DNA from: Roseburia rectibacter
GTDB taxonomy: Bacteria; Bacillota; Clostridia; Lachnospirales; Lachnospiraceae
Direction: 5' to 3'
Length of the DNA: 64,000 nucleotides
NCBI RefSeq assembly: GCF_014287515.2
Contig: NZ_CP092473.1
Location: forward strand, 3,755,501-3,819,500
Of this stretch, positions 34,238 to 42,398 are shown piece by piece (positions within the stretch are counted from its first letter, which is position 1; every line of letters starts with the position of its first letter). The notes beneath the pieces were generated by a model. The model searched no databases, was not told the origin of the DNA, and saw only the letters and a program-made list of their open reading frames with translations. Both the position numbers and the translations under genes were made by a program.

Positions 34238-36240
34238 TTATACTGTCTGCGGAACTGTACCGGCGTCATCTCATACGCTTTTTTAAACAAACGGTTAAAA
34301 TGTTCCACATTCTCATATCCAACGCTTGCTGCGATTGATTCCACCGTCTGATTTGACTCTTTTAAAAGTCTTCTTGCTTTTTTCATTCGCGCAGCTTTTA
34401 CCGCATCCTGGAATGTCATACCGGACTTTTCCTTGATATACTTGGAAAGATACGGTTTGGAGAGTCCGAATTTTTCAGCAAGTACATCCATCGTCACATC
34501 CACATAATTATTCTGAATGTAATTCATGATCTCCATAATGCGCTCATCTCTGCCCTCAATGATATTTTCACTTTTCGCCATCTTATTTGTGGCAGAAACC
34601 AGTGCTGCAATAGAACTCTTGATGATATCTTCATCCACACCAACACCCCAGAAATGTTTTCCCTGGCAGATGATCTCCACGTAAGCTGCTGCCTTTGAGG
34701 AAGATCCCTCTGAAATCGCATGCTCCTGATAGGCTGCCAGCTCATAACTGATGCCAAAATACATCTTTATCGCATTGCTGACTGCATCGAGACGTCCATT
34801 TCCGGTTGTCTCGATTACTCTGCGCTCACCGTTCTGTTCAATCGTCACACTTGCAGCAATACCATCTTTCTGCTCGAAGTGGCAATCAGGCACATCAAAT
34901 ACATCTTTGATGTTGACATAGTGTTCATTAAATATCTGATAGATCATATCCGGAGTCAGTTCCTCATGTCTGTGATCAGATACACCTTTGATCAGGTAAC
35001 CAACTTCTTCTTTCATCTTATCCGGCAGCGACATACCAAAGTTCTGCTTTAATACGAACGCAACCCCGCCCTTACCGGACTGGCTGTTGATACGGATAAC
35101 ATCAGACTCATACTCTCTTCCAACATCCTTCGGATCGATCGGCAGATACGGAACATCCCAGCGTTCACCGCTCTTTCCTGCTTCTCTCCATGCCATACCT
35201 TTTGAGATCGCATCCTGATGGGAACCGGAAAATGCGGTAAATACAAGATCTCCTGCATATGGAGTACGTTCATAAACTCTCATTCTGGTAAAACGCTCAT
35301 ATTTTTCACGGACTGCTGCGATATTGGAAAAATCAAGTTTCGGATCTACACCATGACATACCATGTTCATTGCAAGTGTTACGATATCCACGTTTCCGGT
35401 ACGCTCTCCGTTTCCAAACAAAGTACCCTCTACACGGTCAGCTCCTGCTAACACACCAAACTCAGCGTCACTGATACCGCAGCCTCTGTCGTTGTGCGGA
35501 TGTACGCTTAAGATCACGTTGTCTCTGTATTTCAAGTGTTTATGGATATACTCGATCTGACATGCAAATACATGCGGCATTGCGATCTGTACCGTAGTCG
35601 GGATATTGATGATCGCCTTATGCTCTGCATCCGGTTTCCAGACATCCAGTACTGCATTGCAGACTTCCACCGCGTAATCAACCTCTGTTCCCGGGAAACT
35701 TTCCGGACTGTACTCAAATGTAAAGCTTCCATCTGTCTGTGCTGCAAGATCTCTTAACAGAATCGCTCCATCCACTGCAAGTTTCTTTACTTCTTCTTTG
35801 CTCTTTTTAAAGACCTGCTCTCTCTGTGCAACAGAGGTGGAGTTGTAAAGATGGATCACTGCGTGCGGTGCGCCTTTGACTGCCTCAAATGTTTTTTTGA
35901 TGATGTGCTCACGCGCCTGTGTTAAAACCTGAACGGTAACATCTTCCGGGATCATATTGCGCTCGATTAAGGCACGCATGAAATTGTACTCTGTCTCTGA
36001 AGCTGCCGGGAAACCAACCTCGATCTCCTTGAATCCAATGTCTACAAGCATCTGGAAAAATTCAATTTTTTCCTCTAAGCTCATCGGCTCGATCAGTGCC
36101 TGGTTGCCATCACGCAGATCCACACTGCACCAGATCGGCGGCTTTTCGATCGCATCCTTCTTTACCCAGTCATATGTAACTTCAGGCGGCATAAAATATG
36201 CTTTTCCGTATTTTTCTGCAACATTAAAATTCATATTCAT
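34234..36240 (-). CDS. leuA: 2-isopropylmalate synthase fused to an AraC-type DNA-binding domain
   Basis: 668 aa. Residues 1 to about 555 are a complete LeuA: catalytic barrel with CSVDLRDGNQAL, EVGFPAAS, SVHPHNDRGCG and NGERTGNVD, and a C-terminal allosteric domain (EQKDGIAASVTIEQNGERR ... GVGVDEDI). Residues about 563-668 form an AraC double helix-turn-helix: VDVTMDVLAEKFGLSKPYLSKYI and TVESIAASVGYENVEHFNRLFKKAYEMTP (parts). The frame is continuous, with no sign of a stop or frameshift between the parts. LeuA makes 2-isopropylmalate from acetyl-CoA and 2-ketoisovalerate and is inhibited by leucine. The attached domain suggests direct gene control by the enzyme. The gene is under a leucine T-box. 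Confidence 0.92.
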   Translation of the reverse strand: MNMNFNVAEKYGKAYFMPPEVTYDWVKKDAIEKPPIWCSVDLRDGNQALIEPMSLEEKIEFFQMLVDIGFKEIEVGFPAASETEYNFMRALIERNMIPEDVTVQVLTQAREHIIKKTFEAVKGAPHAVIHLYNSTSVAQREQVFKKSKEEVKKLAVDGAILLRDLAAQTDGSFTFEYSPESFPGTEVDYAVEVCNAVLDVWKPDAEHKAIINIPTTVQIAMPHVFACQIEYIHKHLKYRDNVILSVHPHNDRGCGISDAEFGVLAGADRVEGTLFGNGERTGNVDIVTLAMNMVCHGVDPKLDFSNIAAVREKYERFTRMRVYERTPYAGDLVFTAFSGSHQDAISKGMAWREAGKSGERWDVPYLPIDPKDVGREYESDVIRINSQSGKGGVAFVLKQNFGMSLPDKMKEEVGYLIKGVSDHRHEELTPDMIYQIFNEHYVNIKDVFDVPDCHFEQKDGIAASVTIEQNGERRVIETTGNGRLDAVSNAIKMYFGISYELAAYQEHAISEGSSSKAAAYVEIICQGKHFWGVGVDEDIIKSSIAALVSATNKMAKSENIIEGRDERIMEIMNYIQNNYVDVTMDVLAEKFGLSKPYLSKYIKEKSGMTFQDAVKAARMKKARRLLKESNQTVESIAASVGYENVEHFNRLFKKAYEMTPVQFRRQYK

Positions 36241-36293
36241 TCTCCTTATCCTGTTTTAACAATGATTCTATTTTCTGATTTATTTCCCATGAA

Positions 36294-36620
36294 TCAAAAA
36301 ATCTCTGTATGCAAAACCTGTGTGGTTTTGTCATACAGAGACGCAAAATTTTCTTCACGCGGTACCACTCTGTTTCATGAATGACCTGTATCGTCATACA
36401 TGCACTCATCCGGCACAATCATGCCTTTTCCCTCTTACGGCGGGCGATCCGTCCAAGCCTACCCAGTACCATCTGCTCATTCATAATGCATCCGATCCCT
36501 TCAGCCGGCAGCTCCAAGGCGAGTTCACAACTTCACTCTGACTGCCTCGCACCTTCCGGCAGTTCTCTGATTTCCATTCCGCTGTTACTATTCCTTTTCA
36601 TTGCATTTCATTTTCTGTTC
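36294..36620 (-). promoter_or_regulatory. T-box leader of leuA, leucine specifier
   Basis: Minus strand: the T-box motif AGAGTGGTACCGCG lies at 36371-36358, followed by a terminator stem TCTCTGTATG/CATACAGAGA and T6 (to 36294). The Stem I region contains GTGAACTCGCC, in which CTC (36523-36521) is the probable specifier, decoding Leu. UGGU in the T-box fits the ACCA end of tRNA-Leu. Uncharged tRNA-Leu would allow read-through. Confidence 0.9.
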
Positions 36621-36698
36621 TACATAATATCATACCTTTTTCGAGTTCCGCAAGGTGTGATTTTATCAATTTTATTGATTTATTTTAATCTTTTATAT

Positions 36699-37244
36699 TT
36701 AAAACTGAAAATCTTCATAATCTTCCGGTGTAAAACGATGATAGATCAGATGGCATCCCTCATCCGTGATGCAGTAACGGTAATCATCCGGCACCCCATC
36801 TTCAAAATAAACCAGGTAATCAAATTCCCCGTGTGTCGTCCGTTCTACATGTACATGATCTGAATATCTGTGAAACTGCTGTAAAAGCTCGTCTATCGTG
36901 CAGCCATGTTTTCCGATTGTTTCTATAAAACTGGAAATGAACTCACTTCCGTTCGTGTGTTCATGCACATAATCAACACCGCTCGGCGGAATTGCAATGC
37001 AGAAACGCTCACCTTTATTGGAGATTTCCACCCCGCCAAGTGTCTGCACCGTCTTTTTTGAAAATTCTGCAAGCAGTTCTGACATCTCTTTTTCTGCTAC
37101 ATCGGTATGGAAGAAACGGTTCAGCGAGGTAATCGGATAATATAACCGGATCAGTTCACTCCGGTAACCAAGTTTTATCTGTTCTTCCTGTATGACCTCG
37201 ATGATATTTTTTTCAAGTCCCGTAAAATCCACTGCCTTTTCCAT
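36699..37244 (-). CDS. DUF3877 family protein
   Basis: 181 aa cytoplasmic protein without recognisable catalytic motifs. The N-terminal FTGLEKNIIEVIQEEQIKLGYR..IRLYYP and the C-terminal YRYCITDEGCHLIYHRFTPEDY match what I know as DUF3877, a family largely confined to Lachnospiraceae. Function unknown. It precedes the leuA T-box and is followed by no clear terminator. Upstream on the same strand is the Rrf2 regulator gene. Confidence 0.7.
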   Translation of the reverse strand: MEKAVDFTGLEKNIIEVIQEEQIKLGYRSELIRLYYPITSLNRFFHTDVAEKEMSELLAEFSKKTVQTLGGVEISNKGERFCIAIPPSGVDYVHEHTNGSEFISSFIETIGKHGCTIDELLQQFHRYSDHVHVERTTHGEFDYLVYFEDGVPDDYRYCITDEGCHLIYHRFTPEDYEDFQF

Positions 37245-37361
37245 TTCTTTCTTCCTTATTATTTTACTCCCACTGTGTCAGACCGATAAATTCCGGCTTA
37301 TTATTTTACTTCCACTGTGTCGGATCAATCCATTCCCACGCTTCTTATTTTCTCATAAAAT

Positions 37362-37793
37362 TCAGATTACATACTCGCCGGCACGCTGTCTCTCGTAGTC
37401 CACTAAATCTGCGAGTGTGATACTGTCAACAACCTGGTTGATCGCCTCGTTCATTTTTTTCCACACCAGAACTGTTGCACAGTCATTCATCTTATCACAG
37501 GTGTCTTCATCCTCGACGCATGCCACCGGTGCAAGGCTTCCCTCTGTCAGGCGTAATATCATTCCGACGGTATATTCTTCCGGTCTTTTTGTCAGAATGT
37601 ATCCTCCCTGTGCACCACGAATGCTCTTTACATATTTTGCCTTATTTAAAACGGAAATAATCTGCTCTAAATATTTATCTGAAATTTCCTGACGTCTCGC
37701 AATATCCTTTAAACTGATCGGCTCTCCGGTATTATTCAGTGCAAGATCCAGCATCAGGCGTAACGCATATCTTCCTTTTGTTGATATTCTCAT
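37362..37793 (-). CDS. Rrf2 family regulator with IscR-like cysteines
   Basis: 143 aa. Winged-helix N-terminus MRISTKGRYALRLMLDLAL with the recognition region ISDKYLEQIISVLNKAKYVKSIRGAQGGY. Three cysteines in ACVEDEDTCDKMNDCATV (Cx6C, then Cx5C) sit where IscR binds its [2Fe-2S] cluster, arguing for a cluster-sensing or cysteine-sensing regulator. It is the prime candidate to bind the inverted repeat in front of nifS (22519-22543), since a half-site of the same sequence overlaps its own -35 box. Confidence 0.9.
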   Translation of the reverse strand: MRISTKGRYALRLMLDLALNNTGEPISLKDIARRQEISDKYLEQIISVLNKAKYVKSIRGAQGGYILTKRPEEYTVGMILRLTEGSLAPVACVEDEDTCDKMNDCATVLVWKKMNEAINQVVDSITLADLVDYERQRAGEYVI

Positions 37794-37891
37794 ATTTTCC
37801 TCATTTCTGCGCTGTTTTTCATATTTTAGGCTTGCGGATGCAGCGCAGCCGCAAACTTATGAATAAACGATTCTTTTATCATCGTATTAGA

Positions 37892-37928
37892 AGTATATCC
37901 GACTATTCATACCATGTCAATAGGAATT
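37892..37928 (-). promoter_or_regulatory. Promoter of the Rrf2 gene with operator half-site
   Basis: Minus strand TTGACA (37915-37920), 17-bp spacer, TATACT (37892-37897). AATTCCTATTGACA overlaps the -35 box and matches the left half of the nifS operator; the other half is degenerate (ATGGTATGAAT). This suggests autoregulation. Confidence 0.6.
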
Positions 37929-37938
37929 AAAGTATTCG

Positions 37939-38259
37939 TTAAAATATCTCTTTGCGCCACTGATATTTTGAGAGATCAACACATCCGTCTTTTACCTCTA
38001 TGCCATCCGCTTCCAAAAGTCCGATCTGCCTGTTTTCGCCACCAAATGCAAAGGCCTCCGAAACTCTCCCCTCACGGTTTACTACCCGGTAACACGGGAT
38101 TCCCTCCGGATCCGGATTTACATGCAGCGCATAGCCGACCACCCTGGCCCACCTTTTGTTGCCCGCAAGCGCTGCCACCTGTCCATAGGTTGCAACCGTA
38201 CCGCGTGGAATCTGTTTTACAATGTCATATATTTTTTCGTAGGAATTTTTCTGTTCCAT
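37939..38259 (-). CDS. MGMT/alkyltransferase-like DNA repair protein
   Basis: 106 aa, corresponding only to the C-terminal DNA-binding domain of O6-alkylguanine-DNA alkyltransferase. Motifs: VKQIPRGTVATYGQVAALAG, WARVVGYAL and the active-site loop IPCYRVVNREGRVS. The methyl-accepting cysteine is present but the usual PCHRV reads PCYRV (His to Tyr), so transferase activity may be weak. It could act like alkyltransferase-like proteins, which flag lesions for nucleotide excision repair. No N-terminal domain is encoded. Confidence 0.85.
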   Translation of the reverse strand: MEQKNSYEKIYDIVKQIPRGTVATYGQVAALAGNKRWARVVGYALHVNPDPEGIPCYRVVNREGRVSEAFAFGGENRQIGLLEADGIEVKDGCVDLSKYQWRKEIF

Positions 38260-38285
38260 GCTGCTCCTTAAGTATAGACTATGAT

Positions 38286-38370
38286 TCGCTCAGCAGTCTT
38301 ATTATATCATGAAGCCCGGCTTCATGATCGTGATCTACACTCGCTCTGCTCGGCAGTCTTATTATACCAT
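38286..38370 (-). repeat. Two copies of a short TATAATAAGACTGC repeat
   Basis: Copies at 38286-38310 and 38341-38370 share, on the minus strand, ATAATAAGACTGC followed by GAGC and a short GCGA tail. Between them lies a perfect 10-bp hairpin (ATCATGAAGC/GCTTCATGAT, 38307-38329). A third copy is at 41293-41315. Each contains a -10-like TATAAT (or TATAAT variant) facing the minus strand, but no good -35 is visible. Confidence 0.5.
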
Positions 38371-38493
38371 GGATTACTTTTTTGCGCCATTCACCTTGCA
38401 ATCATGTTAAGAACATGCTAAAATTTTAATTTGTGTTTTTATAAATTTTTAATACTTTTTATACTTAGGAAAGAATTGGAGTACAAAAGACCT

Positions 38494-40164
38494 ATGAACG
38501 AACTAAGACCAAAACTATTTGACGTAATGAAGGGATACACAAAAGAGCAGCTCATCAAAGATATCCTTTCCGGTATCATTGTGGCGATCATTGCTCTTCC
38601 ACTTTCTATCGCACTTGCGATCGCTTCCGGTGTCGGTCCGGTACAGGGACTCTACACTGCGATCGTTGCCGGATTTTTTATTTCCTTTTTCGGAGGAAGC
38701 CGTGTACAGATTGGCGGACCAACTGCCGCATTTGTTGTTATCATCTATGGCATCGTGACCACTTACGGTACAGACGGACTGATTGTCGCAACAATCATGG
38801 CAGGTATCATTTTATGTATTATGGGTCTCTGCCATTTTGGTTCCCTGATTAAATATATTCCTTATACGATCACGACAGGTTTTACCTGTGGTATCGCAGT
38901 CACCCTGTTTGTCGGACAGATCAAAGATTTTCTTGGACTTGATATGGGTGCTGTTCCTTCTGAATTTATTGAAAAACTTGGCGCCTATGCTGCAAATATC
39001 ACAACCATCAATCCGGTTACCGTCGCAATCGGTGCCGTTGCACTTGTGATTTTAATTCTGTGGCCGAAAGTAACTGACAAACTGCCGGGATCCCTGATCG
39101 CAATTATCGTGACAACTGCCATCGTTTATTTTGCTAAACTGCCGGTCAACACGATCGGAAGTGTTTACGGAGAACTTTCCTCCGAATTTCCGTCTTTCCA
39201 CATGCCGGCATTCAGCTATAAACTGGTACAGGAACTGATCTCCCCGGCATTTACGATCGCGATTTTAGCCGGTATTGAATCCCTGCTTTCCGCAGTCGTA
39301 TCTGATGGTATGATCGGTGACACCCACAAGTCAAATGCCGAACTGATCGGTCAGGGACTTGGAAATATTTTTTCCGGCCTGTTTGGCGGAATCCCTGCTA
39401 CCGGAGCGATTGCCCGTACTGCTGCAAACGTAAGAAACGGCGGACGTACCCCGATCGCAGGTATCACACACTGTATCACTTTAAGCATTATTTTAGTTGT
39501 TTTAATGCCGCTTGCTTCCCTAATTCCTATGACAACATTAGCCGCAGTGCTTTTAGTCGTTGCATGGAACATGGCAGACTGGACTTCCTTTTTCCATCTG
39601 TGCAAAACTGCTCCAAAGAGTGATATGATCGTACTTGTTGCAACATTTTTCCTGACTGTATTTTTTGACCTTGTCGTTGCCATCGAAGTCGGTGTCGTAC
39701 TTGCCGCACTTTTATTTATGAAACGTATGGCAGAAACTGCCGATGTCACTGCCTGGAAATATGCAGATGAGCCGGATGTGACCCCTGGCGAAGCCGAGAA
39801 AATGCGCGACATTCCACACTCAATCCGTGTATTTGAGATCAGTGGACCGCTGTTTTTCGCCGCAGCCGATGAAATTCTTACAATTACCAGTGACAAGTCA
39901 ACCAAAGTCATCGTTATCCGTATGCGAAGTGTTCCGGCAATCGATGCGAGTGCAATGCGTTCCCTGCGTGACCTTGCTGCCCGTGCGAAGAAAAAACATA
40001 TCACTTTGATCTTCTCACATGTCAACGAACAGCCGATGTCCGTTATGAAAAAAGATCACTTTATCGAGCTGATCGGGGAAGAACATTTCCTTCCGAATAT
40101 TGTGGAAGCTCTCGATTATGCGGAAAATATGGTCGCAGATTCCGGTCATAAGGCTGCGAAATAA
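38494..40164 (+). CDS. SulP family anion transporter with STAS domain
   Basis: 556 aa. About 10-12 membrane helices (residues 20-430) with the signatures GPVQGLYTAIVAGF, GGSRVQIGGPTAAFV and GGIPATGAIARTAANVRNGGRTP (parts), then a cytoplasmic STAS domain (FEISGPLFFAAAD, VIVIRMRSVPAIDASAM). Bacterial members carry sulfate, bicarbonate or dicarboxylates; specificity is not evident. The start is ambiguous: ATG 38494 is chosen, but a TTG 15 nt upstream has a closer AGGAAAG site. Confidence 0.9.
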   Translation: MNELRPKLFDVMKGYTKEQLIKDILSGIIVAIIALPLSIALAIASGVGPVQGLYTAIVAGFFISFFGGSRVQIGGPTAAFVVIIYGIVTTYGTDGLIVATIMAGIILCIMGLCHFGSLIKYIPYTITTGFTCGIAVTLFVGQIKDFLGLDMGAVPSEFIEKLGAYAANITTINPVTVAIGAVALVILILWPKVTDKLPGSLIAIIVTTAIVYFAKLPVNTIGSVYGELSSEFPSFHMPAFSYKLVQELISPAFTIAILAGIESLLSAVVSDGMIGDTHKSNAELIGQGLGNIFSGLFGGIPATGAIARTAANVRNGGRTPIAGITHCITLSIILVVLMPLASLIPMTTLAAVLLVVAWNMADWTSFFHLCKTAPKSDMIVLVATFFLTVFFDLVVAIEVGVVLAALLFMKRMAETADVTAWKYADEPDVTPGEAEKMRDIPHSIRVFEISGPLFFAAADEILTITSDKSTKVIVIRMRSVPAIDASAMRSLRDLAARAKKKHITLIFSHVNEQPMSVMKKDHFIELIGEEHFLPNIVEALDYAENMVADSGHKAAK

Positions 40165-40221
40165 CAGAATTTATTTATTCTTATGATGATATATCGGATT
40201 AGGATGGCTGCACACTTCCTT

Positions 40222-40638
40222 TTACTGTGTCAGCCATTCTATCTCCGCGTCCTCTGTCGATGTTTCCATCTCTGCCTGACCTTCCCCTTCTTTTAAAACG
40301 ATGCAGTTGTGATTGTCATCCACCTGAACCTGATAAAAATATTTCAAATCGTCGCTGACACCATTACTGTACTGATATTCCACAAAATACTGCGCTTGTG
40401 CCGGTGTTTCGGCAGGTTCGAAACCAAACGACGTCTCTTTGATCTCACAATCCGAATCATATTGATCTAAATACTCCTGAAAAATTGGATCTGTGTATCC
40501 TCTTGCAATCTCACTTCGATCATACAGCTCCTGCATCACGGCATCTTCCTCTATACCGGCGGATCCGCTATTTGCTCCACATCCTGCCAAAAACATTCCC
40601 ATGATAAGCAGCAAACCTGTTATTTTACTCCTGCGCAT
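40222..40638 (-). CDS. Small lipoprotein of unknown function
   Basis: 138 aa. Start ATG 40638 (MRRSKITGLLLIMGMFLAGCG) gives a lipoprotein signal with the lipobox FLAGC; GGGGAGGT precedes it. The mature part is acidic and contains FVEYQYSNGVSDDLKYFYQV, without a recognised domain. The start overlaps the last 14 nt of the GerMN lipoprotein gene, so the two are translationally coupled and probably work together at the outer face of the membrane. Confidence 0.75.
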   Translation of the reverse strand: MRRSKITGLLLIMGMFLAGCGANSGSAGIEEDAVMQELYDRSEIARGYTDPIFQEYLDQYDSDCEIKETSFGFEPAETPAQAQYFVEYQYSNGVSDDLKYFYQVQVDDNHNCIVLKEGEGQAEMETSTEDAEIEWLTQ

Positions 40639-41107
40639 CGTATGTATACCTCCCCTGCAGAGTCTCATACTCTGCATGCCCGGTGCTCCAGGTTCCTCCT
40701 TCCACCAGAAGAGACACTGCCTTGGCATCATAGGCGTCCAGATAAGTATTGACTACGCTTCCAACTGTCGCGTACTCTCCTGCCGTTCCCATCTGATTTA
40801 CATATTCCTCAAATGTTTTCGACAGATCAAGCGTTATGGTATCCTCTTCCTGTTTAAAATCAAGCACTTTCACATCCGACGGAACCACACCGGCATCGAT
40901 CAGCGCAGCCATGATATTTTCAGGCGTAAGCGCATCGAGCGATACCGTTTCTGTGTCAAAACCATCTGCATTTTCATTGCTTTTATATATGGTAATATTA
41001 TTGTCTTCTTTATCAGCATTTTCCCGCCTGCCACAGCCTGATGCTGTCATAAGAACTATCGCTGCTAAAATCAATGCCATTTTCCGTGTTACACTTGTTC
41101 GTTTCAT
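40625..41107 (-). CDS. GerMN-domain lipoprotein
   Basis: 160 aa. From ATG 41107 (GAGGAGG upstream) the protein starts MKRTSVTRKMALILAAIVLM and has the lipobox TASGC. The remainder matches a single GerMN domain: FKQEEDTITLDLSKTFEEYV and VGSVVNTYLDAYDAKAVSLLVEGG. GerMN domains occur in the spore-germination protein GerM and in other envelope lipoproteins; here a general cell-envelope role is likely, since no germination genes are adjacent. Coupled with the downstream small lipoprotein. Confidence 0.8.
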   Translation of the reverse strand: MKRTSVTRKMALILAAIVLMTASGCGRRENADKEDNNITIYKSNENADGFDTETVSLDALTPENIMAALIDAGVVPSDVKVLDFKQEEDTITLDLSKTFEEYVNQMGTAGEYATVGSVVNTYLDAYDAKAVSLLVEGGTWSTGHAEYETLQGRYTYDAQE

Positions 41108-41292
41108 ATTTTGCCTCCTCTTTTCCATCATTTTTCCTTTCAATCACGATTCATTTTTACCTTTTGGGTATATATGAAAATTTTGCTCGGAAAATACCCA
41201 TAATTTTCCCTTAAATCCGCGTTTTTTGAGGATTTTTTTGTGATAATGGACATACACAGATAGTTTTTCATGCTATATGCCTTATACTCGCT

Positions 41293-41315
41293 TCGCTCGG
41301 CAGTCTTATTATATC
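41293..41315 (-). repeat. Third copy of the TATAATAAGACTGC repeat
   Basis: TCGCTCGGCAGTCTTATTATATC matches the copies at 38286 and 38341. It lies in the 5' region of the GerMN gene. Apart from it the stretch 41108-41428 shows nothing I can name. Confidence 0.5.
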
Positions 41316-41428
41316 TTATCTCATTTTGTTTTTGTTAAACCTTCGTCTAAATTAAGAAAATCTTCCATATTTCCAACCATAAAATACACGTTCTGCGAAC
41401 ACTCTATGATTAAGTGAAACAGCAGTCT

Positions 41429-42262
41429 TCACAGTTCATCCATATCTCCCCCGCAGATGCGCACCGATATCTCCGTCACATACTCCTCCACCGTCTCCGC
41501 CATCAGCTGATCCACCGTGTAAACTTCCAGGAACTCTTCCGCCAGTGTAATCTGATGTTCATCTGCATAAGCAAGAAGTTTCCGGTAAGCCTCCCCGATG
41601 TTTCTCCAGTGCCCTTTAAAATAAGTTGTCAGATATTTCCCCGCAGGCATAAAATGGCAGGACATGCCGCCCGGCTTATGTTTCATCAGCAATATTACGT
41701 TGCTGTAATTTGCATAGATCTGCCGCCTGACATCTTTTGCATACTGGATGTAACCAATCTCATAACAGATGCTTTTGCTGTTGTTCTCATAAAAATTGAT
41801 CAGTTCCGCTGTGCGCTCCGCAAATTCTGATTCCGAAACGTCTAAAAATGCATCCATCAGATAATATCTGCCCGGTTTTTCACAGACAAATATTTCATCT
41901 TTTTCTTTCTCTAAATATGCCCTGATTTTTTTACTTTTTTCTTCCATCCACTGCCTGCGATCCTTTAACAGCCGGATTTTTTCTGCCAGAATCTGTTCCT
42001 CTTTTTCAAACAGCTCCAATAATTTTTCCGGAGTCCGGTCACTTAAAAAGGTCTGGATCTCTTTTAAAGACATACCAAGTTCCTTTAGCATAATGATCGC
42101 TTCGAGCACTTCGATCTGATGGATCGAATAATAACGGTACTCGTTATCAAGCACGATCTCCGGCGAAAACAAGCCGATCTTATCATAATGAAATAAAGTG
42201 TTTTTGGTGACGTGCATGAGCTTTGCAAGCTCACCAGTTGTCAGATATTGACTTTTGTCCAC
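41429..42262 (-). CDS. MerR family regulator of the MATE gene
   Basis: 277 aa. The start is a GTG at 42262 (VDKSQYLTTGELAKLM) with GGGGAG 7 nt upstream, matching MerR N-termini. MerR helix-turn-helix and wing: VTKNTLFHYDKIGLFSPE and NEYRYYSIHQIEVLEAIIML. A coiled coil (about 85-125) and a C-terminal GyrI/BmrR-like effector-binding domain follow (KYLTTYFKGHWRNIGEAYRKLL), so a drug or small hydrophobic ligand is expected. Divergent from the MATE transporter, with a 19-bp-spacer promoter between them. Confidence 0.9.
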   Translation of the reverse strand: MDKSQYLTTGELAKLMHVTKNTLFHYDKIGLFSPEIVLDNEYRYYSIHQIEVLEAIIMLKELGMSLKEIQTFLSDRTPEKLLELFEKEEQILAEKIRLLKDRRQWMEEKSKKIRAYLEKEKDEIFVCEKPGRYYLMDAFLDVSESEFAERTAELINFYENNSKSICYEIGYIQYAKDVRRQIYANYSNVILLMKHKPGGMSCHFMPAGKYLTTYFKGHWRNIGEAYRKLLAYADEHQITLAEEFLEVYTVDQLMAETVEEYVTEISVRICGGDMDEL

Positions 42263-42290
42263 TTTTAATCTCCCCTCACGAAAAAAGTTC

Positions 42291-42321
42291 TTGACTATAT
42301 GGTAACAATATAGTTTATGAT
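42291..42321 (+). promoter_or_regulatory. MerR-type promoter of the MATE gene
   Basis: TTGACT (42291-42296) and TATGAT (42316-42321) are separated by 19 bp, and the spacer contains the inverted repeat ACTATAT-N7-ATATAGT (42294-42314). The overlong spacer with a central dyad is the hallmark of MerR-activated promoters. Confidence 0.85.
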
Positions 42322-42398
42322 AGCATTTGTGTCTCAAAACCGCAATTTCCATCCGCGCTGACACAACATTTAAAAATATTTCAAAGGAGGAACCCATT

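Noticed and set aside
37801..37860. Third copy of the 84-bp repeat before the Rrf2 gene
   Set aside because: It shares only TGCGCTG and a similar small stem; the long hairpin is missing, so it is mentioned only as a possible relative.
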